In this document: one piece after another, positions 25,971 to 34,671 of the stretch
Position numbering within the stretch: the first letter of the stretch is position 1
How the letters are laid out: each line of letters starts with the position of its first letter
From: Streptomyces albidoflavus
GTDB taxonomy: Bacteria; Actinomycetota; Actinomycetes; Streptomycetales; Streptomycetaceae
Direction: 5' to 3'
Length of the DNA stretch: 64,000 nucleotides
Assembly (NCBI RefSeq): GCF_000719955.1
Contig: NZ_JOII01000019.1
Coordinates: 1-64,000 of the forward strand
Translations under genes and position numbers: made by a program
The notes under the pieces: model-generated
The model's database searches: none
What the model was told of the DNA's origin: nothing
The model's input: the letters and a program-made list of their open reading frames with translations, nothing else

Positions 25971-26506
25971 CAGCGCAGGATGGCGCCGGTGCCTGGGCGC
26001 GGGCAATGGACGTTCCGTCGATCGCCGGGCTCCGAAGGGGCACGCCCTGCTCATGGCACGGGCCGCACCTGGTACGCCCTCGCGCCCCGCTCCGATGCTG
26101 CGCCGCGCGGTACGGACGCCGCCACGGGGCGCGCCCCATGCACTCCTCCCCTAGCCGCAAAACGCCTGGTCGCGCGCCCAGTAGACGCTCCGTACGGGGC
26201 GCACTCACCACGGTGCGGCCCGCCCCGAAACGTGGCTCCGTGACCCGCCCCGTGAAGCGGACCCAGGGCGCCGCCCAGCACCCCCCTAGGGATGAACCCT
26301 TTCGCCACCTTGCCCCTGACAGGCCTTCAGGAACGCGAATCTCCGGGTACGACCCCGTCCCAAGTGATGATCCCAACCACACCCGCGCTCAGCAGGATGG
26401 CCATGTCCACGCCCCACCCGCGCAGTCGCCGCTTCCGCCTCCAGAACGGGCCGACACCGCGCCGGGCAGGCCGTCGCGTTCGCCCAGCCTCCGAGGAGAC
26501 TCCGCC
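25971..26506. other. Divergent intergenic region with a degenerate dispersed repeat
   Basis: No gene seen. A decayed, inverted copy of the repeat lies at about 26120-26205: GCCGCAAAACGCCTGGTCGC at the core position, flanked by GCGCGCCC and CTCCGTACGGGGCGC. The rest, up to the serine hydrolase start, shows lower GC than its surroundings and should contain that gene's promoter. I see no confident -10/-35 pair. Confidence 0.5.
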
Positions 26507-27766
26507 ATGCACCGTCGCACCACTGAGACCACTACGCCCCGTACCGCCCCGTCGCCCCGCACGTCCCCGCGACGCCGCACACGCCGCGCCGCCGCACCGT
26601 ACGGGGCGGCGCTCTGCGCCGTCACCACGCTCACGCTGCTCGGCACGGCCACCCTCCCCGCAGCCGCCAACGCCCCCGTAGCAACGGTCCGCACGGCGAC
26701 GGCCTCCACGCAGTCACCCGCCGCAGCGCCCGTCGTCACCCGCGACGACCACCCACGCTCCGAGGCACTGCGCTCCGCGCTCGTCGGGCTCCCGGACGAC
26801 GAGGCGACCGCGGCCGTGGTGCTCGCGGGAGGGAGGGACGGGCGGTTCGAGGGCTCGGCAGGCGTCAGGGACATCCGGAGCGGACGGGCGGCCCTGGCCG
26901 ACGGACGCATCCGGGCCGGTTCGGTGACCAAGGTCGTCAACGCCTCGGTCGTCCTGCAACTCGCCGCCGAGAACCGGCTGAGCCTCGACAGCACCGTCCA
27001 GGAACTCCTCCCCGGCCTGCTGACCGACGACTTCACCCAGCCGGTCACGGTACGGAACCTGCTGAACCACACCAGCGGCATCCAGGCCGGTGCCGGCCTC
27101 AACGGACCGTGGGAGGAGCAGTACGCGCACCGTTTCGACCGTCTCCCCGTGGCGGAGGTGGTCCGCACCGCCGTCGCCAAGGGCCCCGCCTTCGCCCCGG
27201 GCGAGCAGCAGCAGTACCTGAACATCAACTACACCCTGCTCGCCCTGATCGTGGAGAAGGTCACGGGGCATCCCTTCGAGGCGGAGGCCACCCGGAGGGT
27301 GCTGCGGCCCCTCGGAATGCGCGCCAGTTACTTCCCCGGCGACGAGGTGGGCATCCGGGGCGCGCACAACCGCGGCTACCAGCTGGTGGACGGCGTCCGC
27401 GTGGACGTGACCCGATGGCGGATGACCGACCGCTGGGCGGCGGGCGACCTCGTTTCGTCCCCCGCCGACCTCGAGCGCCTCCTGGTCGGCGTGTTCACGG
27501 GCAAGGCGGTGCCCCGGTCCCAGCTGGAGGAGATGTTCACCGTGCCGGACATCGACGGGGCCACGATGAGCGCCGGCCTGGAGCGGTTCGACCTCGGTGA
27601 CGGCAAGGTCGTGTGGGGCAAGAGCGGCGCACGCCCCGGCTACAACGCCGGGATCGCCGCCACACGGAACCTGTCCCGCACCGTCGTCTACGGGGTCACG
27701 GGCACCACGGCGAAGGAGTCGGGCGGCCCCGTCGCGGCACGGTTCGGCATCCCGGCGTTCGGCTGA
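26507..27766 (+). CDS. Secreted serine hydrolase (beta-lactamase / D-Ala-D-Ala carboxypeptidase fold)
   Basis: A 419-residue exported penicillin-binding-type hydrolase. An Arg-rich n-region (PRRRTRRAA) precedes a hydrophobic core and a likely cleavage near PAAANA at about 56. The nucleophile SVTK is at 139-142, Tyr237-Leu-Asn239 is the second motif, and KSG (372-374) is the third. NLLNHTSGI near 184-192 is typical of class C-like/R61 enzymes. The ATG at 26507 follows GAGGAG. Residues 31-34 (PYGA) inside the signal peptide are encoded by CCGTACGGGGCG, the dispersed palindrome word. It could be a carboxypeptidase or an esterase. Confidence 0.88.
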   Translation: MHRRTTETTTPRTAPSPRTSPRRRTRRAAAPYGAALCAVTTLTLLGTATLPAAANAPVATVRTATASTQSPAAAPVVTRDDHPRSEALRSALVGLPDDEATAAVVLAGGRDGRFEGSAGVRDIRSGRAALADGRIRAGSVTKVVNASVVLQLAAENRLSLDSTVQELLPGLLTDDFTQPVTVRNLLNHTSGIQAGAGLNGPWEEQYAHRFDRLPVAEVVRTAVAKGPAFAPGEQQQYLNINYTLLALIVEKVTGHPFEAEATRRVLRPLGMRASYFPGDEVGIRGAHNRGYQLVDGVRVDVTRWRMTDRWAAGDLVSSPADLERLLVGVFTGKAVPRSQLEEMFTVPDIDGATMSAGLERFDLGDGKVVWGKSGARPGYNAGIAATRNLSRTVVYGVTGTTAKESGGPVAARFGIPAFG

Positions 27767-27769
27767 CCC

Positions 27770-27898
27770 GAACGCCCCGCACGGTGCGCGACGGGGCGCC
27801 CGCCCCGCCCCGTACGCCCCGACGTACCGCGCCCCGCCGCCCGCCCCGTACGCCGCCCCGTACCTGCGCAAACGCCGCCCCGCAACGCCCCGTGAAAC
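27770..27898 (+). repeat. Degenerate dispersed repeat with four CCCCGTACG half-sites
   Basis: Between the convergent serine hydrolase and dehydrogenase genes, CGCCCCGTACG occurs repeatedly (around 27806, 27847 and 27859), ending in CCTGCGCAAACGCC, a decayed core with its AAAC tail. Confidence 0.6.
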
Positions 27899-27940
27899 GC
27901 GCACCGGCGCCGCCCCCTGAACGGGGCGGCGCCGGTGCGC
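27899..27940. terminator. Strong bidirectional terminator hairpin
   Basis: Perfect 18-base arms (starting GCGCACCGGCGCCGCCCC at 27899-27916) enclose the six-base loop CTGAAC. It lies between two convergent genes, 24 bases from the dehydrogenase stop. Confidence 0.9.
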
Positions 27941-27963
27941 GTCCATCGACCGCTTCGCGGGGC

Positions 27964-29409
27964 TCAGCTCTCCAGCGACGTCATCACGTGCTTGACGCGC
28001 GTGTAGTCGTCGAAGCCGTACGCGGACAGGTCCTTGCCGTAACCGGACTTCTTGAATCCGCCGTGCGGCATCTCGGCGACCAGCGGGATGTGGGTGTTGA
28101 TCCACACGCAGCCGAAGTCGAGGTGGCGCGAGAGGCGCATGGCCCGGCCGTGGTCCTTGGTCCACACCGAGGAGGCGAGGGCGTACTCGACGCCGTTGGC
28201 GTACGCGAGGGCCTGGTCCTCGTCGGTGAAGGACTGGACGGTGATGACGGGGCCGAAGACCTCGTTCTGGATGATCTCGTCGTCCTGCTTCAGGCCGCTG
28301 ACCACGGTCGGGGCGTAGAAGTACCCCTTGTCACCGACCCGGTGGCCGCCCGCCTCGACCTTGGCGTGGGCCGGGAGGCGGTCGATGAAGCCGGAGACCT
28401 TGGCGAGCTGGTCGGCGTTGTTGAGGGGGCCGTACAGGACGTCCTCGTCGTCGGGCTGCCCGGTCTTGGTGTCGGCCGCGGCCTTGGCGAGCGCGGTGAC
28501 GAAGTCGTCGTGGACCGACTCGTGGACCAGGACGCGGGTGGCGGCGGTGCAGTCCTGCCCGGCGTTGAAGAACCCGGCCTCGCTGATGCCCGCGGCAGCC
28601 GCGGCGATGTCGGCGTCCTGGAAGACCAGGACCGGCGCCTTGCCGCCCAGCTCCAGGTGGACCCTCTTGAGGTCCTTGGCCGCCGACTCGGCCACCTGCA
28701 TGCCGGCCCGCACGGAGCCGGTGATGGAGGCCATCGCCGGGGTGGGGTGCTCGACCATGGCGCGGCCGGTGTCGCGGTCGCCGCAGATGACGTTGAAGAC
28801 GCCCTTGGGCACGATCGACCCGATGATCTCGGCCATCAGCACGGTCGACGCCGGGGTGGTGTCGGAGGGCTTGAGGACGACGGTGTTGCCCGCGGCCAGC
28901 GCCGGGGCGAACTTCCAGACGCCCATCATCATCGGGTAGTTCCACGGGGCGACCTGCGCGCAGACGCCGATCGGCTCGCGGCGTACGAAGGAGGTGAGCC
29001 CCTCCATGTACTCGCCTGCGGAGCGTCCCTCGAGCATCCGCGCGGCGCCCGCGAAGAACCGGATCTGGTCGACCATAGGAGGGATTTCCTCGCTCCGGGT
29101 CAGGCCCAGCGGCTTGCCGGTGTTCTCCGACTCCGCGGCGATCAGCTCCTCGGCGCGCTCCTCGAAGGCGTCGGCGATCTTCAGCAGGGCACGCTGCCGT
29201 TCGGCGGGGGTGGTGTCGCGCCAGGCGGGGAAGGCGGCCGCGGCGGCCTCCATGGCGGCGTCGACGTCGGCCTGGCCGGAGAGCGGCGCGGTCGCGTAGA
29301 CCTCACCCGTGGCGGGGTTGATGATCTCGGTCGTACGCCCGTCGGCGGCGTCCTTGAACTCCCCGGCAATGTAGTTGCGCAGCTTGCGCGCCTGTCCCAG
29401 CTCGGTCAC
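27964..29409 (-). CDS. Gamma-aminobutyraldehyde dehydrogenase
   Basis: A 481-residue aldehyde dehydrogenase. Asn157 is in APWNYP, ITGSVRAG follows near 229, Glu253 is in LELGGK, and Cys287 is in GQDCTAAT. HGGFKKSGYGKDLS near the C-terminus is shared with characterised aminobutyraldehyde dehydrogenases. The GTG at 29409 has a perfect AGGAGG eight bases upstream. It is transcribed away from an Lrp regulator and a class III aminotransferase. Together they suggest putrescine transamination to 4-aminobutanal and oxidation to GABA. It is the third aldehyde dehydrogenase of the window. Confidence 0.92.
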   Translation of the reverse strand: MTELGQARKLRNYIAGEFKDAADGRTTEIINPATGEVYATAPLSGQADVDAAMEAAAAAFPAWRDTTPAERQRALLKIADAFEERAEELIAAESENTGKPLGLTRSEEIPPMVDQIRFFAGAARMLEGRSAGEYMEGLTSFVRREPIGVCAQVAPWNYPMMMGVWKFAPALAAGNTVVLKPSDTTPASTVLMAEIIGSIVPKGVFNVICGDRDTGRAMVEHPTPAMASITGSVRAGMQVAESAAKDLKRVHLELGGKAPVLVFQDADIAAAAAGISEAGFFNAGQDCTAATRVLVHESVHDDFVTALAKAAADTKTGQPDDEDVLYGPLNNADQLAKVSGFIDRLPAHAKVEAGGHRVGDKGYFYAPTVVSGLKQDDEIIQNEVFGPVITVQSFTDEDQALAYANGVEYALASSVWTKDHGRAMRLSRHLDFGCVWINTHIPLVAEMPHGGFKKSGYGKDLSAYGFDDYTRVKHVMTSLES

Positions 29410-29570
29410 TGCCGGCCTCCTGTCGGATGTCCAGTGGATGAGACACCCACCCTAATCCGTGCGCCGACGTTTTCAACATGGCCAACCCCCAGCATCTGCG
29501 AAATCGGTACCCGATCGACGCCGCGACAACGAATTACATCGGTGCAGCCTTGCGAAACCGACGAGACCTC
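29410..29570. promoter_or_regulatory. Divergent control region with direct repeats
   Basis: TGCGAAATCG (29497-29506) and TGCGAAACCG (29551-29560) form a direct repeat spaced 54 bases start to start, in a locally AT-richer region between the dehydrogenase and the Lrp gene. Lrp-family octamers often bind repeated sites in their own divergent promoters, so this is a candidate autoregulatory region. Confidence 0.45.
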
Positions 29571-30074
29571 GTGCACAGTGAGGCCGTGGCCAGTCGAAGC
29601 GCAGACTCCAGGAACGGGAGCGGTTCGTCGTCCGTCGACGCCGTCTCCCTGGCAATCATCGAGCAGCTCCAGGAGGACGGACGCCGCCCCTACGCCGCGA
29701 TCGGCAAAGCCGTCGGCCTCTCCGAGGCGGCCGTACGCCAGCGCGTCCAGAAGCTGCTGGACCAGGGAGTGATGCAGATCGTCGCGGTGACCGACCCGCT
29801 CACCGTGGGGCTGCGACGCCAGGCGATGGTCGGCATCAACGTCGAAGGCGACCTCGATCCGGTCGCCGAGGCACTGTCGGCCATGGCCGAGTGCGAGTAC
29901 GTGGTGATGACCGCGGGCTCCTTCGACCTGATGGTGGAGATCGTCTGCGAGGACGACGACCACCTGCTGGAGACGATCAACAAACGCATCCGGGCCCTCC
30001 CCGGTGTGCGCTCCACCGAGAGCTTCGTCTACCTGAAGCTCAAGAAGCAGACCTACATGTGGGGAACCCGATAG
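29571..30074 (+). CDS. Lrp/AsnC-family transcriptional regulator
   Basis: A 167-residue regulator. The helix-turn-helix lies at about 41-62 (YAAIGKAVGLSEAAVRQRV), and the RAM ligand-binding domain follows at about 80-155, with VMTAGSFDLMVEIVCEDDD. The GTG at 29571 gives the VHSEAVASRS start I remember from other Streptomyces orthologues; a GTG five codons later is an alternative. The stop is two bases before the next start, so it is cotranscribed with the aminotransferase. It probably controls the flanking polyamine/GABA genes in response to an amino acid or related ligand. Confidence 0.88.
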   Translation: MHSEAVASRSADSRNGSGSSSVDAVSLAIIEQLQEDGRRPYAAIGKAVGLSEAAVRQRVQKLLDQGVMQIVAVTDPLTVGLRRQAMVGINVEGDLDPVAEALSAMAECEYVVMTAGSFDLMVEIVCEDDDHLLETINKRIRALPGVRSTESFVYLKLKKQTYMWGTR

Positions 30075-30076
30075 CC

Positions 30077-31438
30077 GTGAGCAAGGACCTCAGCCGAACC
30101 GCGTACGACCACCTGTGGATGCACTTCACGCGCATGTCGTCGTACGAGAGCGCACCCGTTCCCACCATCGTGCGGGGCGAGGGCACCTACATCTTCGACG
30201 ACCAGGGGCGGCGATACCTGGACGGACTGGCGGGACTCTTCGTCGTGCAGGCCGGACACGGCCGCACCGAACTGGCCGAGGCGGCCTCCAAGCAGGCGCA
30301 GGACCTGGCGTTCTTCCCCATCTGGTCGTACGCCCACCCGAAGGCGGTCGAACTCGCCGAGCGGCTGGCCCACGAGGCACCGGGCGACCTGAACAAGGTC
30401 TTCTTCACCACCGGCGGCGGCGAGGCGGTCGAGACCGCGTGGAAGCTGGCGAAGCAGTACTTCAAGCTGACCGGCAAGCCGACCAAGCACAAGGTCATCT
30501 CCCGCGCCGTCGCCTACCACGGCACGCCGCAGGGGGCGCTCTCCATCACCGGACTGCCCGCCCTCAAGGCCCCGTTCGAGCCGCTGGTGCCGGGCGCGCA
30601 CAAGGTCCCGAACACCAACATCTACCGCGCTCCGCTCTTCGGCGACGACCCCGAGGCGTTCGGCCGCTGGGCCGCCGACCAGATCGAGCAGCAGATCCTC
30701 TTCGAGGGCCCGGAGACCGTCGCCGCCGTCTTCCTGGAACCGGTGCAGAACGCCGGCGGCTGCTTCCCGCCGCCGCCCGGCTACTTCCAGCGCGTCCGCG
30801 AGATCTGCGACCAGTACGACGTGCTGCTCGTCTCCGACGAGGTCATCTGCGCCTTCGGCCGGCTCGGAACCACCTTCGCCTGCGACAAGTTCGGCTACGT
30901 CCCGGACATGATCACCTGCGCCAAGGGCATGACCTCGGGCTACTCCCCCATCGGCGCCTGCATCATCTCCGACCGCCTCGCGGAGCCCTTCTACCAGGGC
31001 GACAACACCTTCCTGCACGGCTACACCTTCGGCGGCCACCCGGTCTCGTCCGCGGTCGCCCTGGCCAACCTCGACATCTTCGACCGCGAGGGCCTCAACC
31101 AGCACGTCCTCGACAACGAGGGCAACTTCTTCGCCACCCTCCAGAAGCTCCACGACCTGCCCATCGTCGGCGACGTCCGCGGCAACGGCTTCTTCTACGG
31201 CATCGAACTCGTCAAGGACAAGGCCACCAAAGAGACCTTCACCGAGGAGGAGACCGAACGCGTCCTCTACGGCTTCCTCTCCAAGGCCCTCTTCGACAAC
31301 GGCCTGTACTGCCGCGCCGACGACCGAGGCGACCCGGTCATCCAGCTGGCCCCGCCACTGACCTCCGACCAGTCGACGTTCGACGAGATCGAGGGCATCC
31401 TGCGCACGGTGCTGACGGAGGCTTGGACGAAGGTCTGA
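30077..31438 (+). CDS. Class III aminotransferase (putrescine/diamine type likely)
   Basis: A 453-residue PLP-dependent aminotransferase. TTGGGEAVETAWK (111-123) is the substrate/PLP-phosphate region, Asp254 in SDEVICAFGRLG binds the PLP ring, and Lys283 in CAKGMTSGYSPIGA forms the Schiff base. These motifs match the omega-amino-acid/putrescine-pyruvate transaminase subgroup more than GabT at 8286. The GTG at 30077 directly follows the Lrp stop. With the divergent aminobutyraldehyde dehydrogenase it would convert putrescine to GABA. Confidence 0.9.
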   Translation: MSKDLSRTAYDHLWMHFTRMSSYESAPVPTIVRGEGTYIFDDQGRRYLDGLAGLFVVQAGHGRTELAEAASKQAQDLAFFPIWSYAHPKAVELAERLAHEAPGDLNKVFFTTGGGEAVETAWKLAKQYFKLTGKPTKHKVISRAVAYHGTPQGALSITGLPALKAPFEPLVPGAHKVPNTNIYRAPLFGDDPEAFGRWAADQIEQQILFEGPETVAAVFLEPVQNAGGCFPPPPGYFQRVREICDQYDVLLVSDEVICAFGRLGTTFACDKFGYVPDMITCAKGMTSGYSPIGACIISDRLAEPFYQGDNTFLHGYTFGGHPVSSAVALANLDIFDREGLNQHVLDNEGNFFATLQKLHDLPIVGDVRGNGFFYGIELVKDKATKETFTEEETERVLYGFLSKALFDNGLYCRADDRGDPVIQLAPPLTSDQSTFDEIEGILRTVLTEAWTKV

Positions 31439-32067
31439 CGGGGGGGGCTTCGCGGAGCGGATGCCGGGTTCGGGACGTAGGGGGCGCTGCGCGGCGTGGT
31501 GCCTTACTGGACGGGGCGGGCGGCGTGACGGGGCCGGCGCCGTGCGGCGTACGGGGCGCCCGGCGTACGGCGCCCGCCCCGTTGAAGCGTCGCTACTTAT
31601 AAGGGCGCCGCGCTGGGCCAGAGTATAGGGGCGCTCCGCGGCGCTGACCCTTACTGCGGCGTGCTGGGCAGACACCCGGTACTGGGTACCCCCGCCCCGC
31701 ACGGCGCAGTAAGGGGCACGGAGCCCCGAGTTCCCTTACGGCACCGCGCGCCGTCGCGCAGAACCGTGCAACGCCGCCGCACCTCGCCCTAGCCCCGCTC
31801 CCCCGCCCGGCCCACCGCCCCGCCGGACGGAGCCCGCCCAGCCCCGCCGCCGATACGGCGGACCTCCATCCCCCGCACCCCCGACGGCCCGGTGCCACCC
31901 GTTCGAGTGAGAACGCGCGGCATCGGGCCGTGTGGGTGCGACGGGCCCCCCGCGCGTCCCTAGGTTCCCTTCCGTAGGGCGACCGCCCCGTGCACCGCGC
32001 CTGTCCCGCCCCGTGGGCCTGCGGAGCCGAGCTGGCCGCACCGTGCTCACGGAACCGAGGTGTCACC
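31439..32067. other. 629-base gap with both repeat families
   Basis: No gene is convincing. The left part (31490-31590) has GGCGTACGGGGCG words of the first family. The middle holds the TAAGGG family: TAAGGG at 31600-31605, CCCTTA at 31648-31653, TAAGGG at 31710-31715 and CCCTTA at 31733-31738. The arms CCCTTACTGCG (31648-31658) and CGCAGTAAGGG (31705-31715) are perfect complements. From about 31760 to 32067 I see no repeat, and the promoter of the ABC genes is expected there. Confidence 0.55.
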
Positions 32068-32799
32068 ATGGCGGCCCCACCCGACAACGACGTGGTGCGG
32101 GCCGTCGGCCTGCACCACGCGCATCACGGCTCCCCCGTCCTCGCGGACGTCACCCTCGGGGTCCGCGCGGGCGAGATCCTCGCGGTCACGGGGCCCCGGG
32201 CCGGCGGCAAGACCACACTGCTGCGCTGCCTCTCGGGCCAGCTCGTCCCCGACACGGGGGAGATCTGGTTCGACGAGATGCCGGTCCACAGCCTCACTCC
32301 CTCGCAGCGTGAGCGGTTCCGCCGCGAGCACCTGGGGTGGATCGATTCGGAACCCCACCTGGTTCCGGAGCTGAGCGCCTGGGAGAACGCCGCGCTCCCC
32401 CTGCTGCTGCGCGGTACGCCGCGACGTGCCGCGAAGGCCGCCGCGATGGAGTGGCTCGACCGGTTCGATCTCGGCCCGCTGGCGCGCAAACGTCCGCACG
32501 CCCTGGCCTACGGGCAGCGCCAGCAGGTCTGCGTCGCGCGGGCCATCGCCATGGAGCCCGCCGTGATCCTCGCCGACGAACCCACCGTGGCGCTGCGCCG
32601 CCCCGAACGGGCCCACGCGCTGCGCACCCTCACCTCCGCGGCCCGTTCCCACGACATCACGGTCGTCATCGCCACCTCCGACGCGGACACCGCGTCCGTC
32701 GCCGACCGCACGGTGCGGCTGAGCGACGGCCGGGCCGACGCCGAGGCGCCCGACGCCCCCGAGCAGGAAGGCCGGGCAGCGTGCTCGCTCTCCGTCTGA
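32068..32799 (+). CDS. ABC transporter ATP-binding protein, unusual signature
   Basis: A 243-residue ATPase of the LolD/MacB-like exporter group. Walker A is GPRAGGKT (42-49), and Walker B with DEP is at 167-172. The signature reads LAYGQ (146-150) and not LSGGQ. The Q-loop region and final IATSDAD (in place of the usual H-loop VTHD) also deviate, so activity may be altered. The ATG at 32068 follows an AGGTGT. It overlaps the next gene by 19 bases, and the two form an operon. Substrate unknown. Confidence 0.82.
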   Translation: MAAPPDNDVVRAVGLHHAHHGSPVLADVTLGVRAGEILAVTGPRAGGKTTLLRCLSGQLVPDTGEIWFDEMPVHSLTPSQRERFRREHLGWIDSEPHLVPELSAWENAALPLLLRGTPRRAAKAAAMEWLDRFDLGPLARKRPHALAYGQRQQVCVARAIAMEPAVILADEPTVALRRPERAHALRTLTSAARSHDITVVIATSDADTASVADRTVRLSDGRADAEAPDAPEQEGRAACSLSV

Positions 32800-33950
32800 C
32801 CCGCGGCGCCCACCCGTTCGTCCTCTGTGGCCGACTCCTGGTCGCCGCGGCGTCGGCGGGTACGGGCTTCCTCATGCTGAGCGCCCTCAGCCACGCCCTG
32901 GCGCATCCCGGGGCGGCCGGCGCCCTGCTCCGGCTCGCCTGGTGCGTCGTCCCACTGACCGCCACGGTGTACTTCGCCGTCGCCATGGCTCGCAACGACC
33001 CCGCCACGCGCCCCCGCGAGGGCCTGTCCTCCGTCGGGCTCGGCCCCGCGGCGCTGGCCGGCCTCGCCGCGGCGTCCACGGCGCTGTCCAGCCTGCTGGG
33101 CTCGGTGGTGGCACTGCTGTTCTTCCTGCACCTGCGGGGCGACCTGACGGGGCTGCCGTTCGACGGGGCGGCCGCTGGGATGCTCGCCGCGGACCAGCCG
33201 CTGCCGCTGGCCGCCGTGCTGACCCTGCTCGCGATCGTCCCCGCCGTGGCGTCCCTCGCGACCGCCGTGGCACTACGCCCCCGCGCGGGGCGGCCTGCCC
33301 CCACGGCGCCGCGGACGGAGCCCCCCACGCCGCTGCCCGTACCATCAGGACTCCCCTGGGGCGTCGCCCTGCTGGCGACGGGGCTGGCCGTGGAGAGCTG
33401 GGCGGCGGGCGGTACGTCGCGCGACGGCGGCGTACCGCTGCCCGGCGGCGTGGAGTCGGGCGCGCTCGGCGGCGTACTCGGCTGGCTGCTCACCGCGCTG
33501 GGCCTGGCGCTCGCCGGACCTGGCCTGACCCACCTCTGCGGCCGGGTGCTGCAGTCGGCGAAGCCGGGCGCGGTACGGCTGCTGGCCGGGCGCGGCCTCC
33601 AGGAGGAGGCCACCCGCATGGGCCGCCCCGTGGGCGTGGTCTGCGCCGTCGCGTCGGGCGCACTCGCTTCCGCCACGCTCTACGGGGCGGGCACCGGCAC
33701 CGCCCCCGCAGGGCCGCTGACGGCGCTCGGCGGCGTACTGGTGGCCGGATGCGCCCTCGCGACCCTGCTCAGCGCAGGCGTCGAGGCCAGGAGGTCGCGT
33801 GCGTCGGCCAACGCGGCGCTGTTGCGGCTCGGCGCCCCCGCCTCGGCGCTCCGCAACGCGGCGGCGCTCCGTGCCGTAACGCTGATCGCGGTCTTCGTCC
33901 CACTCACCTGGGCAGTGGCGACCCTCGCGGCGGCGCCGCTACGCGGCTGA
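32781..33950 (+). CDS. ABC transporter permease-like membrane protein
   Basis: A 389-residue hydrophobic protein with about eight to ten predicted membrane segments (for example GLGPAALAGLAAASTAL, GALGGVLGWLLTALGLALAG and the C-terminal TLIAVFVPLTWAVATLAA). No enzyme motif is seen. It starts at a GTG inside the end of the ATPase gene, with GGAAGG upstream, so it is the probable membrane partner. An FtsX-like fold is possible but not evident. Confidence 0.78.
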   Translation: MLALRLTRGAHPFVLCGRLLVAAASAGTGFLMLSALSHALAHPGAAGALLRLAWCVVPLTATVYFAVAMARNDPATRPREGLSSVGLGPAALAGLAAASTALSSLLGSVVALLFFLHLRGDLTGLPFDGAAAGMLAADQPLPLAAVLTLLAIVPAVASLATAVALRPRAGRPAPTAPRTEPPTPLPVPSGLPWGVALLATGLAVESWAAGGTSRDGGVPLPGGVESGALGGVLGWLLTALGLALAGPGLTHLCGRVLQSAKPGAVRLLAGRGLQEEATRMGRPVGVVCAVASGALASATLYGAGTGTAPAGPLTALGGVLVAGCALATLLSAGVEARRSRASANAALLRLGAPASALRNAAALRAVTLIAVFVPLTWAVATLAAAPLRG

Positions 33951-34134
33951 GCCCCGCAACCCCCGTACGCCGCTTCGCACGCCCCACGCGACGCGCGGAG
34001 CGCGGAACGGCGACCCACCACCGATGAGTTCCGCCCCCGCCCCCGGTCCAACACCATGAACGCAGGAAACCTCCGGGCCACCTGCACCGCAGGACGGCGG
34101 CCGTGCCGCCCTCCGCCTACCAGTGGGGACAGCC

Positions 34135-34545
34135 ATGTACCAGCAGATGATTTTCGTCAACCTCGCGGTGAACGACCTGGAAGCGTCGAAGAAGTTCTTC
34201 ACCGAGCTGGGTTTCGCCCTCAACGAGCAGTTCTCCGACGACAGCACCGCGTCCGTCGTGATCAGCGACGCCATCGTACTGATGATCATGAAGAAGGAGC
34301 GGTTCGGTCAGTTCACCAAGAAGCAGATCGCCGACTCCTCCCAGACGGTCGAGGCCCTCCTGGCGCTGAGCGCCGAAAGCAGAGAGAAGGTCGACGAGCT
34401 CGTCGACAAGGCGATCGCCTCCGGGGGTGCCCCCGCCGGCGAGACCCAGGAGCAGGGCGACTTCATGTACGGCCGGGCCTTCTTCGACCCGGACGGTCAC
34501 CACTTCGAGGTCGTCTGGATGGACCCGTCGGTCATCGAGGGCTGA
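34135..34545 (+). CDS. VOC-family (glyoxalase/bleomycin-resistance-like) protein
   Basis: A 136-residue single-domain protein. It starts MYQQMIFVNLAVNDLEASK and ends DPDGHHFEVVWMDP, the first and last strands of the vicinal-oxygen-chelate fold. This subgroup resembles YaeR/PhnB-like proteins of unknown substrate. The ATG at 34135 follows GGGGACAGCC. An upstream in-frame GTG at 34123 is unlikely. Confidence 0.85.
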   Translation: MYQQMIFVNLAVNDLEASKKFFTELGFALNEQFSDDSTASVVISDAIVLMIMKKERFGQFTKKQIADSSQTVEALLALSAESREKVDELVDKAIASGGAPAGETQEQGDFMYGRAFFDPDGHHFEVVWMDPSVIEG

Positions 34546-34592
34546 GCAGCCGTCCGGGCCGTACGAGCCGATCCTGACCGGCCCTGAGGGGC

Positions 34593-34619
34593 GCGGAGGC
34601 GGCAACTCGCCGCCTCCGC
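34593..34619. terminator. Bidirectional terminator hairpin
   Basis: GCGGAGGCGGC (34593-34603) pairs with GCCGCCTCCGC (34609-34619) across AACTC, between two convergent genes. Confidence 0.85.
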
Positions 34620-34671
34620 CCGTCGCCCGACGGGGCAGCCAAGCGCTCCCGGAGCCGCCCCGGTACGTCAG

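Noticed and set aside
31593..32087. 164-codon minus-strand frame in the 629-base gap
   Set aside because: It crosses the inverted repeats, has no recognisable domain and shows no coding bias at third positions.
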